Origin: Alistipes excrementigallinarum
Lineage (GTDB): Bacteria; Bacteroidota; Bacteroidia; Bacteroidales; Rikenellaceae
Length of the DNA: 64,000 nt
Assembly (NCBI GenBank): GCA_019112825.1
Contig: DXIP01000014.1
Location: forward strand, 45,744-109,743
Reading direction: 5' to 3'
This document shows positions 52,601-60,536 of this stretch, in pieces. A model generated the notes under the pieces. It ran no database searches, had not been told where the DNA came from, and was given only the letters and a program-made list of their open reading frames with translations. Numbering within the stretch: position 1 is the first letter of the stretch; each line of letters opens with the position of its first letter. The position numbers and the translations under genes were made by a program.

Positions 52601-53460
52601 TGCCGGTGGCCATCTACGGCTCGGGGCTCATCTGCTCGAAGCGGCAGCCCTTCTACATCAAGCGGGGCGATTTGAGCTGTCTGGTCATGGAGCGCGTCGC
52701 CCCCGCAGAGGGTGGGCCGGGCTCCGATGCCCGCAGCCGCGCACGATGGTTCCGCCTGCGGGTGGCCGAGGGGTACGACCGCCTCTGCCGGCTGGAGGCG
52801 GCGAACCCCTACTACGCCCGCGCCGTCATCCGCAACTACCTCTACAAGGGGCCCGTGCTCGAGTGGTACATGCGCATCAAGCTCCGTCTGGAGCGCAACT
52901 ACGCCGAGCTGGAGCGGCTGCTTCCCGAGCGGGGGAGGATTGTCGACCTGGGGTGCGGCTACGGCCAGGCGAGCTGCCTGCTGGCGCTCCGCAGCCGCGG
53001 GCGCGAGCTGCTCGGCATCGACTACGACGCCGAAAAAATTGCCGTGGCCGAACACGGATTCCTGCACGGCGGGCGGCTCCGCTTCCGCTGCGACGACGTC
53101 ACGCGCTGCGAGCTGCCCCGCGCCGACGCCTTCATCATCAACGACATGCTCCACTACATCGCCCCCGAGGAGCAGGAGCGGCTGCTCTCCCGCTGCGCCG
53201 AGCGGCTCACGGCGGGGGGCTGCATCATCGTGCGCGAGGGCGACCGCTCGCGCCGCAAGCGCCACCGCCTGACGGAGGAGACCGAGCGCTGGTCGACGCG
53301 CATCCTGGGATTCAACAAGACGTGCGGCACGCTCCACTTCCCCACCGGCGAGTGGATGGAGGAGGCGGCCCGCCGCCTCGGCCTCACGCTCCGCATCGAG
53401 GACTACACACGCCATACGTCGAACATGCGCTACATATTCACGAAAGGAGGTACGCGATGA
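49609..53460 (+). CDS. Three-domain MMPL transporter / acyltransferase / methyltransferase
   Basis: A single 1283-residue chain. Residues 1-860 are an RND-superfamily MMPL exporter with about twelve helices and two periplasmic loops. Residues about 880-1075 are a PlsC-type acyltransferase with the active site NHQSFVD (near 901-907) and VVFPEGTRS. Residues about 1085-1283 are a class I SAM methyltransferase with VDLGCGYGQAS and GIDYD. Export, acylation and methylation of the aryl-polyene lipid would thus be physically linked. The same three-part arrangement is known for Bacteroidota aryl-polyene loci. No frameshift is needed. Confidence 0.93.
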   Translation: MNRLFTSLYDLLHRRRALLWTLLALSTLVMGWFAARLSFAEDITSFLPDDSQGRRTASIFRSLRIKDKIVIMLTADDPTSDDAPQRMVEAADAIARGLRSAVDEGLLESITDRIDEGVLDSATELIYNHLPALMDDRTLARLDSLTSAEAIDHAVARAYGRLTSPAGIALGEFVLRDPLDWGTQLMAGFQRFDISLGYELYDDHIFTPGLETLLLFAVPAGGSSATADNERLVTLLEEQLEAASERFEVRADYFGAVGVAVYNARQIKRDTMGTLTVALLLIVTVITLVFRNRWAVPLMMVPMLYGALFALGTVYLIQGSISSIAVGAGAAVMGIALSYSIHMLAHSNHTDDPRRVVSELAYPLTVGSFTTIGAFFGLVFTRSQLLHDFGLFSALTLVGTTLFCLVFLPHMLSGGPVRRPGWLLERIERVNAYRYDSNRWLAGALIAATLVGLFFFGDVRFESDMTRLSYEPERFATAERRLQELFADTNDYVYLVTTAPDTEQAAEAYCRTQRMLDSLARAGELREPASAADFVVPMEVQRRRIAAWEAFWSPEKRAEVERLVAEAARRHGFRSEAFAPFTRLLERHYTPFDPAGTEAARHPLLGEWLNQSPDGPLFVSRIVVDTPRKERVYASLERIPEVGILDRAYFASRMARVVNDDFNTILLISSALVFCALLLSYGRIELALLASLPMAMSWVLILGLMALLDIEFNIVNIILSTFIFGLGDDFSIFIMDGLLSQYRDGRRLLAAHKTAIFFSAFTTVAGIGALLFARHPALHSLAFISIVGMAAVVLVAYTVQPILFRMFISGQTARGGFPYTLGALANTLYAFLYFVTGCLLLQLYAALLLMLPLGRRRRKAWFHRALHLLCRLFLATIFTTRTRRINPRGERFERPAVVVANHQSFVDILLLLSLSPRLVMVTNHWVWRSPFFGRIVRFAGFHSTESGYERLAEELRREVDDGYSVVVFPEGTRSADLEVHRFHRGAFQLAERLGLDTVPVAIYGSGLICSKRQPFYIKRGDLSCLVMERVAPAEGGPGSDARSRARWFRLRVAEGYDRLCRLEAANPYYARAVIRNYLYKGPVLEWYMRIKLRLERNYAELERLLPERGRIVDLGCGYGQASCLLALRSRGRELLGIDYDAEKIAVAEHGFLHGGRLRFRCDDVTRCELPRADAFIINDMLHYIAPEEQERLLSRCAERLTAGGCIIVREGDRSRRKRHRLTEETERWSTRILGFNKTCGTLHFPTGEWMEEAARRLGLTLRIEDYTRHTSNMRYIFTKGGTR
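53443..53450 (+). promoter_or_regulatory. Strong Shine-Dalgarno for the oxidoreductase gene
   Basis: AAAGGAGG, complementary to the 16S rRNA end, lies six bases before the ATG at 53457, within the end of the transporter gene. Bacteroidota rarely use such sites, so it stands out from its neighbours and supports that start codon. Confidence 0.75.
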
Positions 53461-54953
53461 GCCGTTACGACGTGGTGGTCATCGGAAGCGGCATGGGGGG
53501 CCTGACCTGCGCCGCAATGCTCGCCAAGGAGGGGATAAAGGTCTGCGTGGTGGAGAAGAACCACCGCCCGGGGGGCTGTCTGCAGTCGTTCCGCCGCGGC
53601 GGGCGCATCCTCGACACGGGCATCCACTACGTGGGGAGCCTGCGCGAGGGGCAGACCATGCATCAGTATCTGAAGTACCTCGGCGTGCTGCCCCGCATCA
53701 CGCTGCGCGGGCTCGACCCCGAGGGGTTCGACCTCATCCACCTCGAGGGGCGGACTTTCCGCCACGCGCTGGGCTACGACAACTTCGTCGAGGGGCTGGC
53801 GGCCGACTTCCCGGCCGAGCGGAGCGGCATTGCCGCGTATGCACGGCTGCTGCAGCGCATCGGCGGCTCCATCGCCCCGGAGGTGCTGCGCCGGGGGCAG
53901 CTGTCGGCCGGAGCGACCGAATATCTGGGCGTCTCGGCCGCCGCGGCCATCGACGAGCTGGTGGGCGACCCGCTGCTGCGGCGCGTGCTGGCCGGCAGCG
54001 CCCCGCTCTACGGCGGGCGGCGCGACATGTCGCCCCTCTACCACCACGCGATGATCAACCACTCGAACATCGAGGGGGCGGCCAGCTTCGCCGGCGGGAC
54101 GCAGCGTCTGGCCGACGCGCTGGCGGAGGTGCTCCGCGCGGCGGGCGGCGAGCTGCTTTGCGACGCCCGCGCCAGCCGGCTGCACCTGAGCGGCGGGAGC
54201 GTCTGCACCGTGGAGCTCAACGACGGCGAACAACAACTCGAAACACGGTGGGTCATCTCGGACATCGCCCCCGCGGCGACCTTCGCCCTGGTAGACCCCA
54301 CGCCGCTGCTCCGGCGCTCGTTCCTCCACCGCATGGAGTCGCTCCCCTACACCTACGGCCTCTTCACGGCCCACGTGCGGGTGCGCCCCGGCGCCCTTCC
54401 CTACCGCAACTGCAACCACTACCTCTACAACACGCCGGACGTCTGGAGCGAGCAGGGCGACTTCGAGGGGTGCAACATCCCCGTGGTGCTCCTCTGCATG
54501 CAGCCCTCGGCCGAAGAGCCGGCGCAGGCCGACGTCGTCACGCTGATGGTCCCCATGCGCATCTCGGTCCTCGAGCCGTGGTTCGGCACCCGCTCGGGAA
54601 GGCGCGGGGCCGACTACGAAGCCTTCAAGAGGCGCTTCGCCGAACGGACGCTCCGCTTCGCCGCACGCTTCTTCCCGGGGCTCGACCGCGGGGCCGAGCT
54701 GCTCTGCACCTCGACGCCGCTCACCTACCTCGACCTGACGGGCTCGCCCGAAGGGTCGGCCTACGGACTGCAGAAGGATTTCAACCGTCCGGTATCGTCG
54801 CTCATCCCCGTGCGCTCGCGCATCGCCAACCTGCTGCTCACGGGCCAGAACCTCAACGTCCACGGCATGCTGGGCGTCACCCTTTCGGCCGCACTCACCT
54901 GCAGCGAGCTGGTGGGAGAGGCCTACCTCGCAAAAAAAATCGGTTATGCTTAG
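53457..54953 (+). CDS. Phytoene-desaturase-like FAD-dependent oxidoreductase
   Basis: A 498-residue flavoprotein of the CrtI-related family. The FAD dinucleotide motif VVVIGSGMGGLT (GxGxxG at residues 10-15), EKNHRPGGCLQSFRRGGRILDTGIHYVG, FAGGTQRLADAL and the C-terminal LLLTGQNLNVHGMLGVTLSA are typical. It may saturate, isomerise or desaturate the polyene, or act on the carrier lipid. The precise reaction is not known. Start is coupled to the transporter by ATGA, and its stop overlaps the next gene. Confidence 0.88.
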   Translation: MSRYDVVVIGSGMGGLTCAAMLAKEGIKVCVVEKNHRPGGCLQSFRRGGRILDTGIHYVGSLREGQTMHQYLKYLGVLPRITLRGLDPEGFDLIHLEGRTFRHALGYDNFVEGLAADFPAERSGIAAYARLLQRIGGSIAPEVLRRGQLSAGATEYLGVSAAAAIDELVGDPLLRRVLAGSAPLYGGRRDMSPLYHHAMINHSNIEGAASFAGGTQRLADALAEVLRAAGGELLCDARASRLHLSGGSVCTVELNDGEQQLETRWVISDIAPAATFALVDPTPLLRRSFLHRMESLPYTYGLFTAHVRVRPGALPYRNCNHYLYNTPDVWSEQGDFEGCNIPVVLLCMQPSAEEPAQADVVTLMVPMRISVLEPWFGTRSGRRGADYEAFKRRFAERTLRFAARFFPGLDRGAELLCTSTPLTYLDLTGSPEGSAYGLQKDFNRPVSSLIPVRSRIANLLLTGQNLNVHGMLGVTLSAALTCSELVGEAYLAKKIGYA

Positions 54954-56631
54954 GATGTTGCGCAAAACGCTTGGAATCATGCTGACCCTCCTCGCCATCG
55001 CACTGGGAGCGGTCGTCGTCGCCCTGCTCACCACGGCGGGAATCGGCTACCGCCTCTACCGCTCGGCCGACATGGGCGAGCCGCGCCTGGAAATCGACAC
55101 GGCGCTCTACACCGTCACCCGCTCGAACGGCGTGGCTCACTGCGGCGGCTCGACGCTGCGCCGCAATCCGGCCGGAGTGTGGGAGCTCACCACCGGCGGC
55201 GACCCCCTCACGCGGGGCGCCGAGTCGGGGGCGCTGCTCCGCGGGCTGATGTACTACCAGGAGCGGGCCTTCGTCGACCAAATCCGCCGCATCATCCCCT
55301 CGGAGCGCTACCTGCGCTTCCTGAGGAGCTTCATCGTCATCTTCAACCGCAACCTGGGGCACTGTGTCCCGGAGGAGTACCGCCGCGAAATCTTCGCCTC
55401 GTCGCGCTGGTGCTCCCACGAGTTCGACGCCATCGGCAACGCCTACGAGCGCCAAATCAACTACCACGCCGCCCACGACATCGGGCACGTCATGCAGGAG
55501 TACATGCTCGTCGGCTGCAGCTCCTTCGCCACGTGGGGCGGCCGCAGCGCCGACTCGACGCTGCTCGTGGGGCGCAACTTCGACTTCTACGTCGGCGACG
55601 ACTTCGCCCGCAACAAGCTCGTCACCTTCTGCCGCCCCGAGCGGGGCATCCCCTTCGCCTCGGTCGGATGGGCCGGCATGAGCGGCGTCCTCTCGGGGAT
55701 GAACGCCGCGGGGCTCACCGTGACGCTCAACGCCGCCAAGGGGGCGCTCCCCACCCGTGCGGCCACCCCCATCTCGCTGCTGGCACGCACCATCCTGCAG
55801 TATGCCTCCACCATCGAGGAGGCCTGCGCCATCGCCGACACCACCCGCACCTTCGTCTCTGAGTCGCTGCTCATCGCCTCGGCCCGCGACCGCCGCGCCG
55901 TGGTCATCGAGAAGACCCCCGAGCGCTCGGCCCTCTACGAGGGCGAGGGCGAGCAACTCCGCTGCACGAACCACTACCAGTCCGCCGCCTTCGCCGACGA
56001 CCCCTACAACCGCGAGAACATCGCCACGAGCGACAGCCCCTACCGCCTGCAGCGCCTCGGCGAACTGCTCGACAGCCTCGCGCCGCTCACCCCCGCCCGT
56101 GCGGTGACCATCCTGCGCGACCGGCGCGGTCTGGGCGGGCGCGACATCGGCCTGACCAACGAGAAGTCGCTCAACCAGGCCATCGCCCACCACAGCGTCG
56201 TCTTCGCACCCGAGCGGGGGCTCATGTGGCTCTCGACCGAACCCTGGCAGGCGGGACGCTTCGTCTGCTACGACCTCGGGCGCATCTTCGCCGGCGAGGC
56301 GCCCCCAGAGGGGCGGCTCGACCTGCCGGAGGAGGAGCTGCCGGCCGACAGCCTCTTCCTCAGGGAGGATTATCCGCGCATCGTCGCCTACCGCCGCGAC
56401 TGCGCCGCGCTGCGGCAGGCCATCGCCCGCCGCGAACGGGTCGACGAGGCGCTGCCCGAGCGCATCCTGGGCGAGAATCCACGCTTCTTCGGGGCGTGGG
56501 CCCTCTGCGCCGACTACCGCGAGGAGGTGCTCGGCGACCGCGAGGGGGCCCGCCGCTGCCGGGAGGAGGCGCTCCGCCTCGAGATACCCCGCCTCTCGGA
56601 ACGTCAGGCGATTGAACGCAAACTCAAATGA
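54946..56631 (+). CDS. C45-like Ntn-hydrolase (acyl-CoA:6-APA acyltransferase-like)
   Basis: A 561-residue membrane-anchored protein (helix at about residues 10-31). Its central part resembles the penicillin acyltransferase-type N-terminal-nucleophile hydrolases: the likely nucleophile is Cys191 in MLVGCSSFATWGG, preceded by DIGHVMQEY and followed by LLVGRNFDFYVGD and NAAGLTVTLNA. Such enzymes cleave their own chain before the cysteine to become active, and then hydrolyse or transfer an amide/acyl group. Here it may attach or release the polyene acyl group. A second ATG three codons in is possible. Confidence 0.82.
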   Translation: MLRMLRKTLGIMLTLLAIALGAVVVALLTTAGIGYRLYRSADMGEPRLEIDTALYTVTRSNGVAHCGGSTLRRNPAGVWELTTGGDPLTRGAESGALLRGLMYYQERAFVDQIRRIIPSERYLRFLRSFIVIFNRNLGHCVPEEYRREIFASSRWCSHEFDAIGNAYERQINYHAAHDIGHVMQEYMLVGCSSFATWGGRSADSTLLVGRNFDFYVGDDFARNKLVTFCRPERGIPFASVGWAGMSGVLSGMNAAGLTVTLNAAKGALPTRAATPISLLARTILQYASTIEEACAIADTTRTFVSESLLIASARDRRAVVIEKTPERSALYEGEGEQLRCTNHYQSAAFADDPYNRENIATSDSPYRLQRLGELLDSLAPLTPARAVTILRDRRGLGGRDIGLTNEKSLNQAIAHHSVVFAPERGLMWLSTEPWQAGRFVCYDLGRIFAGEAPPEGRLDLPEEELPADSLFLREDYPRIVAYRRDCAALRQAIARRERVDEALPERILGENPRFFGAWALCADYREEVLGDREGARRCREEALRLEIPRLSERQAIERKLK

Positions 56632-57947
56632 CCATGATACGCAACAACCGAATCCAGTTCGCATCGCCCGAGGCGATTCGCGCCTTCCAGGAGGAGCGCC
56701 TCCGCGAGACGCTCCGCTACCTCGAGGAGCACTCGCGCTTCTACCGGGAGATGTTCCGCCGCGAGGGCATCGACCCGCGCGACATCCGCACGCTCGACGA
56801 CCTGCAACGGCTGCCCGTCACCACCAAGGAGCAGCTCCAGCTTCGCAACGACGACTTCCGCTGCGTCGCCCCGCGCCAAATCATCGACTACGTCACCACC
56901 TCCGGCACGCTGGGCGACCCGGTCACCTTCGCACTGACGGAAGGGGACCTCGACCGCCTGGCCTACAACGAGATGCTCTCGTTCACCACGGCCGGCTGCA
57001 CCCCCGACGACATCATCCAGCTGATGGTCACGCTCGACCGCCGCTTCATGGCCGGACTGGCCTACTTCCTCGGGGCGCGGATGCTGGGCTGCGGCGTCAC
57101 GCGCGTGGGCAACGGCATCCCCGAGCTGCAGTGGGACACCATCCGCCGCATCGCCCCCACCACCTGCATGGTCATCCCCTCGTTCCTGCTGCGGCTGGCC
57201 GACTTCGCACAGGCGTCGGGCATCGACTTCCGCCGCAGCCCGCTGCGCCGCGCACTCTGCATCGGCGAGGGGCTGCGCGACCCCGACAGCTTCGAGCTCA
57301 ACACGCTCGGGCGGCAGATTCACGAACGCTGGCCCGAGCTGGAGCTCTTCTCGACCTACGCCTCGACCGAGATGCAGAGCTCCTTCACGGAGTGCCCCTG
57401 CCACTGCGGCGGACACCTCCCCCCGGACCTCATCATCGTGGAGTTCCTCGACGACGAGGGGCGTCCGGTGGCCGACGGCGAGCCGGGCGAGGTGACCGTC
57501 ACCACGCTCGGCGTGGAGGGGATGCCGCTGCTGCGCTTCCGCACGGGCGACGTCTGCCGCCACTACTCGGAGCCCTGCCGCTGCGGCCGCAACACGGTGC
57601 GGCTCGGCTCGCTGCTCGGGCGCAAGGGGCAGATGATTAAGTTCAAGGGGACGACGCTCTATCCCCCCGCGCTGTTCGACATTCTGGACAACATCCCCGA
57701 GGTGGAGAACTACCTGGTCGAGGTCTTCACCGGCTCGCTGGGGACCGACCAGGTGCAGATTCGGGTCGGAAGCCGCGACCACAGCGAGGAGCTCGTCAAG
57801 CGCATCAAGGATGTCTTCCGCTCGAAGGTGCGCGTGGCGCCCGACATCCTCTTCGAGCCGGCCGAGCTGATAGCCAAGCTGCAGATGCCCCCGACGAGCC
57901 GCAAGGCGGTGAAGTTCATCGACCTGCGCAACAACACGCTTCACTGA
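56628..57947 (+). CDS. Acyl-activating ligase (phenylacetate-CoA ligase family)
   Basis: A 439-residue adenylate-forming enzyme. ATP-binding parts are TTSGTLGDPV, STYASTEMQSS and the FRTGDVC hinge, with RKGQMIKFKGTTLYPP in the C-terminal lid. Cysteines CPCHCGGH and CRCGRN may bind zinc. It would activate 4-coumarate (or 4-hydroxybenzoate) and load it on ACP as the starter unit. It is the last gene of the run, joined by ATGA to the Ntn-hydrolase. No terminator was seen after it. Confidence 0.9.
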   Translation: MTMIRNNRIQFASPEAIRAFQEERLRETLRYLEEHSRFYREMFRREGIDPRDIRTLDDLQRLPVTTKEQLQLRNDDFRCVAPRQIIDYVTTSGTLGDPVTFALTEGDLDRLAYNEMLSFTTAGCTPDDIIQLMVTLDRRFMAGLAYFLGARMLGCGVTRVGNGIPELQWDTIRRIAPTTCMVIPSFLLRLADFAQASGIDFRRSPLRRALCIGEGLRDPDSFELNTLGRQIHERWPELELFSTYASTEMQSSFTECPCHCGGHLPPDLIIVEFLDDEGRPVADGEPGEVTVTTLGVEGMPLLRFRTGDVCRHYSEPCRCGRNTVRLGSLLGRKGQMIKFKGTTLYPPALFDILDNIPEVENYLVEVFTGSLGTDQVQIRVGSRDHSEELVKRIKDVFRSKVRVAPDILFEPAELIAKLQMPPTSRKAVKFIDLRNNTLH

Positions 57948-58030
57948 AGCGGCGGGCGGCGAAGCCACGGGCGGGCGGCAGGAGGCCGGCGACGGAAAAG
58001 GCCGGCCCGGGCGGCGGAAAAGCCCCCGGC

Positions 58031-58130
58031 GGGGCAGAGCGTCGTCGGGCGGGGCAGAGCGTTGTCGGGCGGGGCAGAGCGTCGTCGGGCGGGGCAGAGC
58101 GTCGTCGGGCGGGGCAGAGCATCGTCGGGC
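58031..58130. repeat. Five tandem copies of a 20-bp repeat
   Basis: Units GGGGCAGAGCGTCGTCGGGC at 58031, 58051, 58071, 58091 and 58111. Copy 2 has one base change and copy 5 another. The rest of 57948-58030 is GC-rich low-complexity DNA. There are no spacers between units, so this is not CRISPR. Confidence 0.93.
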
Positions 58131-58161
58131 CCGGAAGCCGGAAGCGGCGGGACCGACGGAC

Positions 58162-58193
58162 TTTGCCGTTTTTGCAATTTTAATCTATATTTG
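58162..58193 (+). promoter_or_regulatory. Promoter of the small secreted-protein gene
   Basis: TTTG (58162-58165), 20 bases, then TATATTTG (58186-58193), a full Bacteroidota promoter with an ATG 27 bases after the -7 box. Confidence 0.85.
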
Positions 58194-58220
58194 CACGGAA
58201 ACCATAAACGCAAACATCCC

Positions 58221-58796
58221 ATGAAGCGACTTCTTCTGGCCCTCGCGGCCGCATGCTCGCTGCTCACCGCGGCGGCACAGCAGACCCCCACCTACGTCTA
58301 CGGTATCGACTTCTCGCTTGCGCGCGTCTCGGGCGCCAACGAGAGCGACCAGCAGTTTGCCGAGGCCTTCCGCCGCATCAACCAGCTGCTCATCACCGAG
58401 GCCGACAAGTACGACTTCGCCCGCGCGCTGCGCCAGCCGCAGCTCAGCGTCGACATCGACCCCATGCTGCAGCGTCTGGACGCCTGCGGCTACGAGCGGC
58501 TGCGCGACACGAAGCATGCGGCCACCGACGAGGAGGTGCGTGCCGCCATCGCCTCCTACGAGCTGGAGGAGCAGGAGGGCACGGGCGTCGTGCTGGTGGC
58601 CCTGCTGCTCGACAAGCCCTCGGCCAAGGCCCTCTATGAGATGGTCATCTTCGACATCGCCACGCGCGAGGTCCGCTGCATCGAGCGGGTCGAGGGGCAT
58701 GCCGGAGGCTTCGGACTGCGTAACTTCTGGGCCAACACCGTCCGGGAGGTGCTCAAGACGTGGCGCCGCGAACACCGCGAGCCGCTGCTCCCGTAA
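58221..58796 (+). CDS. Secreted protein of unknown function
   Basis: A 191-residue protein with a signal peptide (MKRLLLALAAACSLLTAAAQ, probable cleavage near residue 20). The mature part is mixed alpha/beta and acidic, with YVYGIDFSLARVSGANESDQQFAEAF and ALYEMVIFDIATREV. No family is recognised and no catalytic motif stands out. The gene has its own promoter and is followed 27 bases later by a TPR regulator, so the two are probably co-transcribed. The codons at 58062-58220 are tandem repeats and promoter, so the ATG at 58221 is firm. Confidence 0.85.
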   Translation: MKRLLLALAAACSLLTAAAQQTPTYVYGIDFSLARVSGANESDQQFAEAFRRINQLLITEADKYDFARALRQPQLSVDIDPMLQRLDACGYERLRDTKHAATDEEVRAAIASYELEEQEGTGVVLVALLLDKPSAKALYEMVIFDIATREVRCIERVEGHAGGFGLRNFWANTVREVLKTWRREHREPLLP

Positions 58797-58823
58797 ACGG
58801 GGCGGCAACCTCGACTCCGGACG

Positions 58824-60536
58824 ATGAGGCGAACGGTCACATACCTGCTCCTGCTGCTGCAGCTGCCGCTCCTCCTTGCGGGGTGCGGGGGCCGGCGCGC
58901 CGTCGAGGCGCAGTTCGCCCCGGTGGCTGCGGTGGTTCCCTCGGAGCCCGACAGCGCCCTGCGGCTGCTGCGCGCCATCGACACGGCAAGGCTCCGCACG
59001 CGGCGCCAGCGGATGGAGTGGCGGATGCTCACGGCCCGCGCGCAGCTGCTTGCCGACGAGCAGCAGCTCGACAAGGCCTTCACCGCACCGCTCTACACCT
59101 ACTACGAAAAGCACGGGCCGCGCAGCGAGCAGGCCATCGCCGCCTACCTCCACGCCCACGCCTGCCAGAACGAAGGCGACATCGACCAGGCCGTCAAGGC
59201 CTACACCCGGGCGGCCATCTGCGCCGAGGGGGCATCCGACGACCGTGAGACGCTGCTGCTGCTCGGCGCCGTATACCACACCCTCGGGGCGCTCCATCTG
59301 GAGCAGGGCTACAACGTCGAGGCCGAGGAGGCCTTCCGCAAGGCGGTCGCCATCGGGCAGCGCTGCGGCAACGAAGAGACGGAGGGCTACGCCCGCTTCA
59401 TGCTCTCGGCGGCGCTCTGCGCCCAGCGCCGCTTCGACGAGGCTATCGAGGAGCTGGCACCGCTCGTGGCGGCGCGCGACACGCTCCGCTTCCGCTACTT
59501 CGCCCAGCAGATTACGCTCCAGAACCTCCTCTACCACGCCTATGCCGGCGACTGGGATGCCCAACGGCTCCTGGCCGAGCGGGCCCGCATCGACCTGGGG
59601 GCCATCGACTCGGCGCCGCTCTCCTACGGCCGCGCCGCGACCGACGACGCGCAGCGCACCTTCTACGACATCGCCTCGACGATTCTCTTCGCCCAAATCG
59701 GGCAGCTCGACTCGGCCCGCTGCTACGCCGACCGGGTGCTCGCCCGCACCTCCGTCTACCACCAGGGCAACGTCGACATCTACCGCATCGCCGCCGGCAT
59801 CTACCACCGGCAGGGCGACGATGCGACGGCCTATGCCCACGCCCTGCGCTACATCGAGATGCAGGACTCGCTCGAGGCCGCAAGCCGCGATGCCCTCTCG
59901 GTGCAGCTCGAGCGGCAGTTCCGGGCCGAAAATGCCGCGGCGCTGCGCGAAACGCGGCTGCGCTACGACGTCTGGATTGCGCTGCTGGTCTGCCTGCTGC
60001 TGGCGCTGCTGGCCGTCGGCGTGGCGGGGGCCTACCGCCGCAAGCTGCGGCAGCGCGACGAGCGCATCGGCGAGTATCTGGCACTCATCGACTCCTACCG
60101 CGAGTCGCAGGACAGCCTCACCTCGCGGCTCGACGCCTCGGACAGCCGCGAGGCGGCCCTCAAGGAGCTGCTCGAGGGGCGCTTCGCCCACATCCGCGAC
60201 ATCGCCGCAACCTGCTACACCTATGGCGAGGGGGCCCGCCTGAGCGAGAAGATGCGCCAGCTGGCGCTGAGCCCCGCGACGCTGGCCGACGTGGTGCGCA
60301 TGGCCGACCTCTACAACCGGGGGGCGGTCAGCCGGCTGCGCGAGGCCTTCCCGGGGTGGACGGAGCGCAACCACGACTTCGCGGCGCTGGTCATCGCAGG
60401 CTTCTCGCCGCAGGAGATTTGCGTCATGCTGGGGATGACCCCCAACGGCGTCTACACGCTCAAGTCGAAGCTCAAGCGGCGCATCGCCGAATCGGACATC
60501 GCCGCGCGCGAGGAGCTGCTGCGCTTCTTCGCATAG
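58824..60536 (+). CDS. Membrane-anchored TPR regulator with C-terminal helix-turn-helix
   Basis: A 570-residue protein. The N-terminus is a signal with a possible lipobox (LLLAGC, Cys21). Residues about 40-370 are TPR-like helical repeats (TLGALHLEQGYNVEAEEAFRKAVAIGQRCG and similar). A transmembrane helix lies at about 385-405 (WIALLVCLLLALLAVGVAGAY), then a coiled-coil-like region, and a C-terminal HTH (about 526-553, FSPQEICVMLGMTPNGVYTLKSKLKRRI) of LuxR style. This layout (periplasmic TPR sensor, membrane helix, cytosolic DNA-binding end) is common in Bacteroidota. The signal sensed and the target genes are unknown. Confidence 0.87.
   Translation: MRRTVTYLLLLLQLPLLLAGCGGRRAVEAQFAPVAAVVPSEPDSALRLLRAIDTARLRTRRQRMEWRMLTARAQLLADEQQLDKAFTAPLYTYYEKHGPRSEQAIAAYLHAHACQNEGDIDQAVKAYTRAAICAEGASDDRETLLLLGAVYHTLGALHLEQGYNVEAEEAFRKAVAIGQRCGNEETEGYARFMLSAALCAQRRFDEAIEELAPLVAARDTLRFRYFAQQITLQNLLYHAYAGDWDAQRLLAERARIDLGAIDSAPLSYGRAATDDAQRTFYDIASTILFAQIGQLDSARCYADRVLARTSVYHQGNVDIYRIAAGIYHRQGDDATAYAHALRYIEMQDSLEAASRDALSVQLERQFRAENAAALRETRLRYDVWIALLVCLLLALLAVGVAGAYRRKLRQRDERIGEYLALIDSYRESQDSLTSRLDASDSREAALKELLEGRFAHIRDIAATCYTYGEGARLSEKMRQLALSPATLADVVRMADLYNRGAVSRLREAFPGWTERNHDFAALVIAGFSPQEICVMLGMTPNGVYTLKSKLKRRIAESDIAAREELLRFFA

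Noticed and set aside
34930..57947. Complete flexirubin cluster with dialkylresorcinol branch
   Set aside because: No DarA-like or DarB-like protein was found among the genes, so only the aryl-polyene half is supported.
58031..58130. CRISPR array
   Set aside because: The 20-bp units follow each other without unique spacers, and no cas gene is present.
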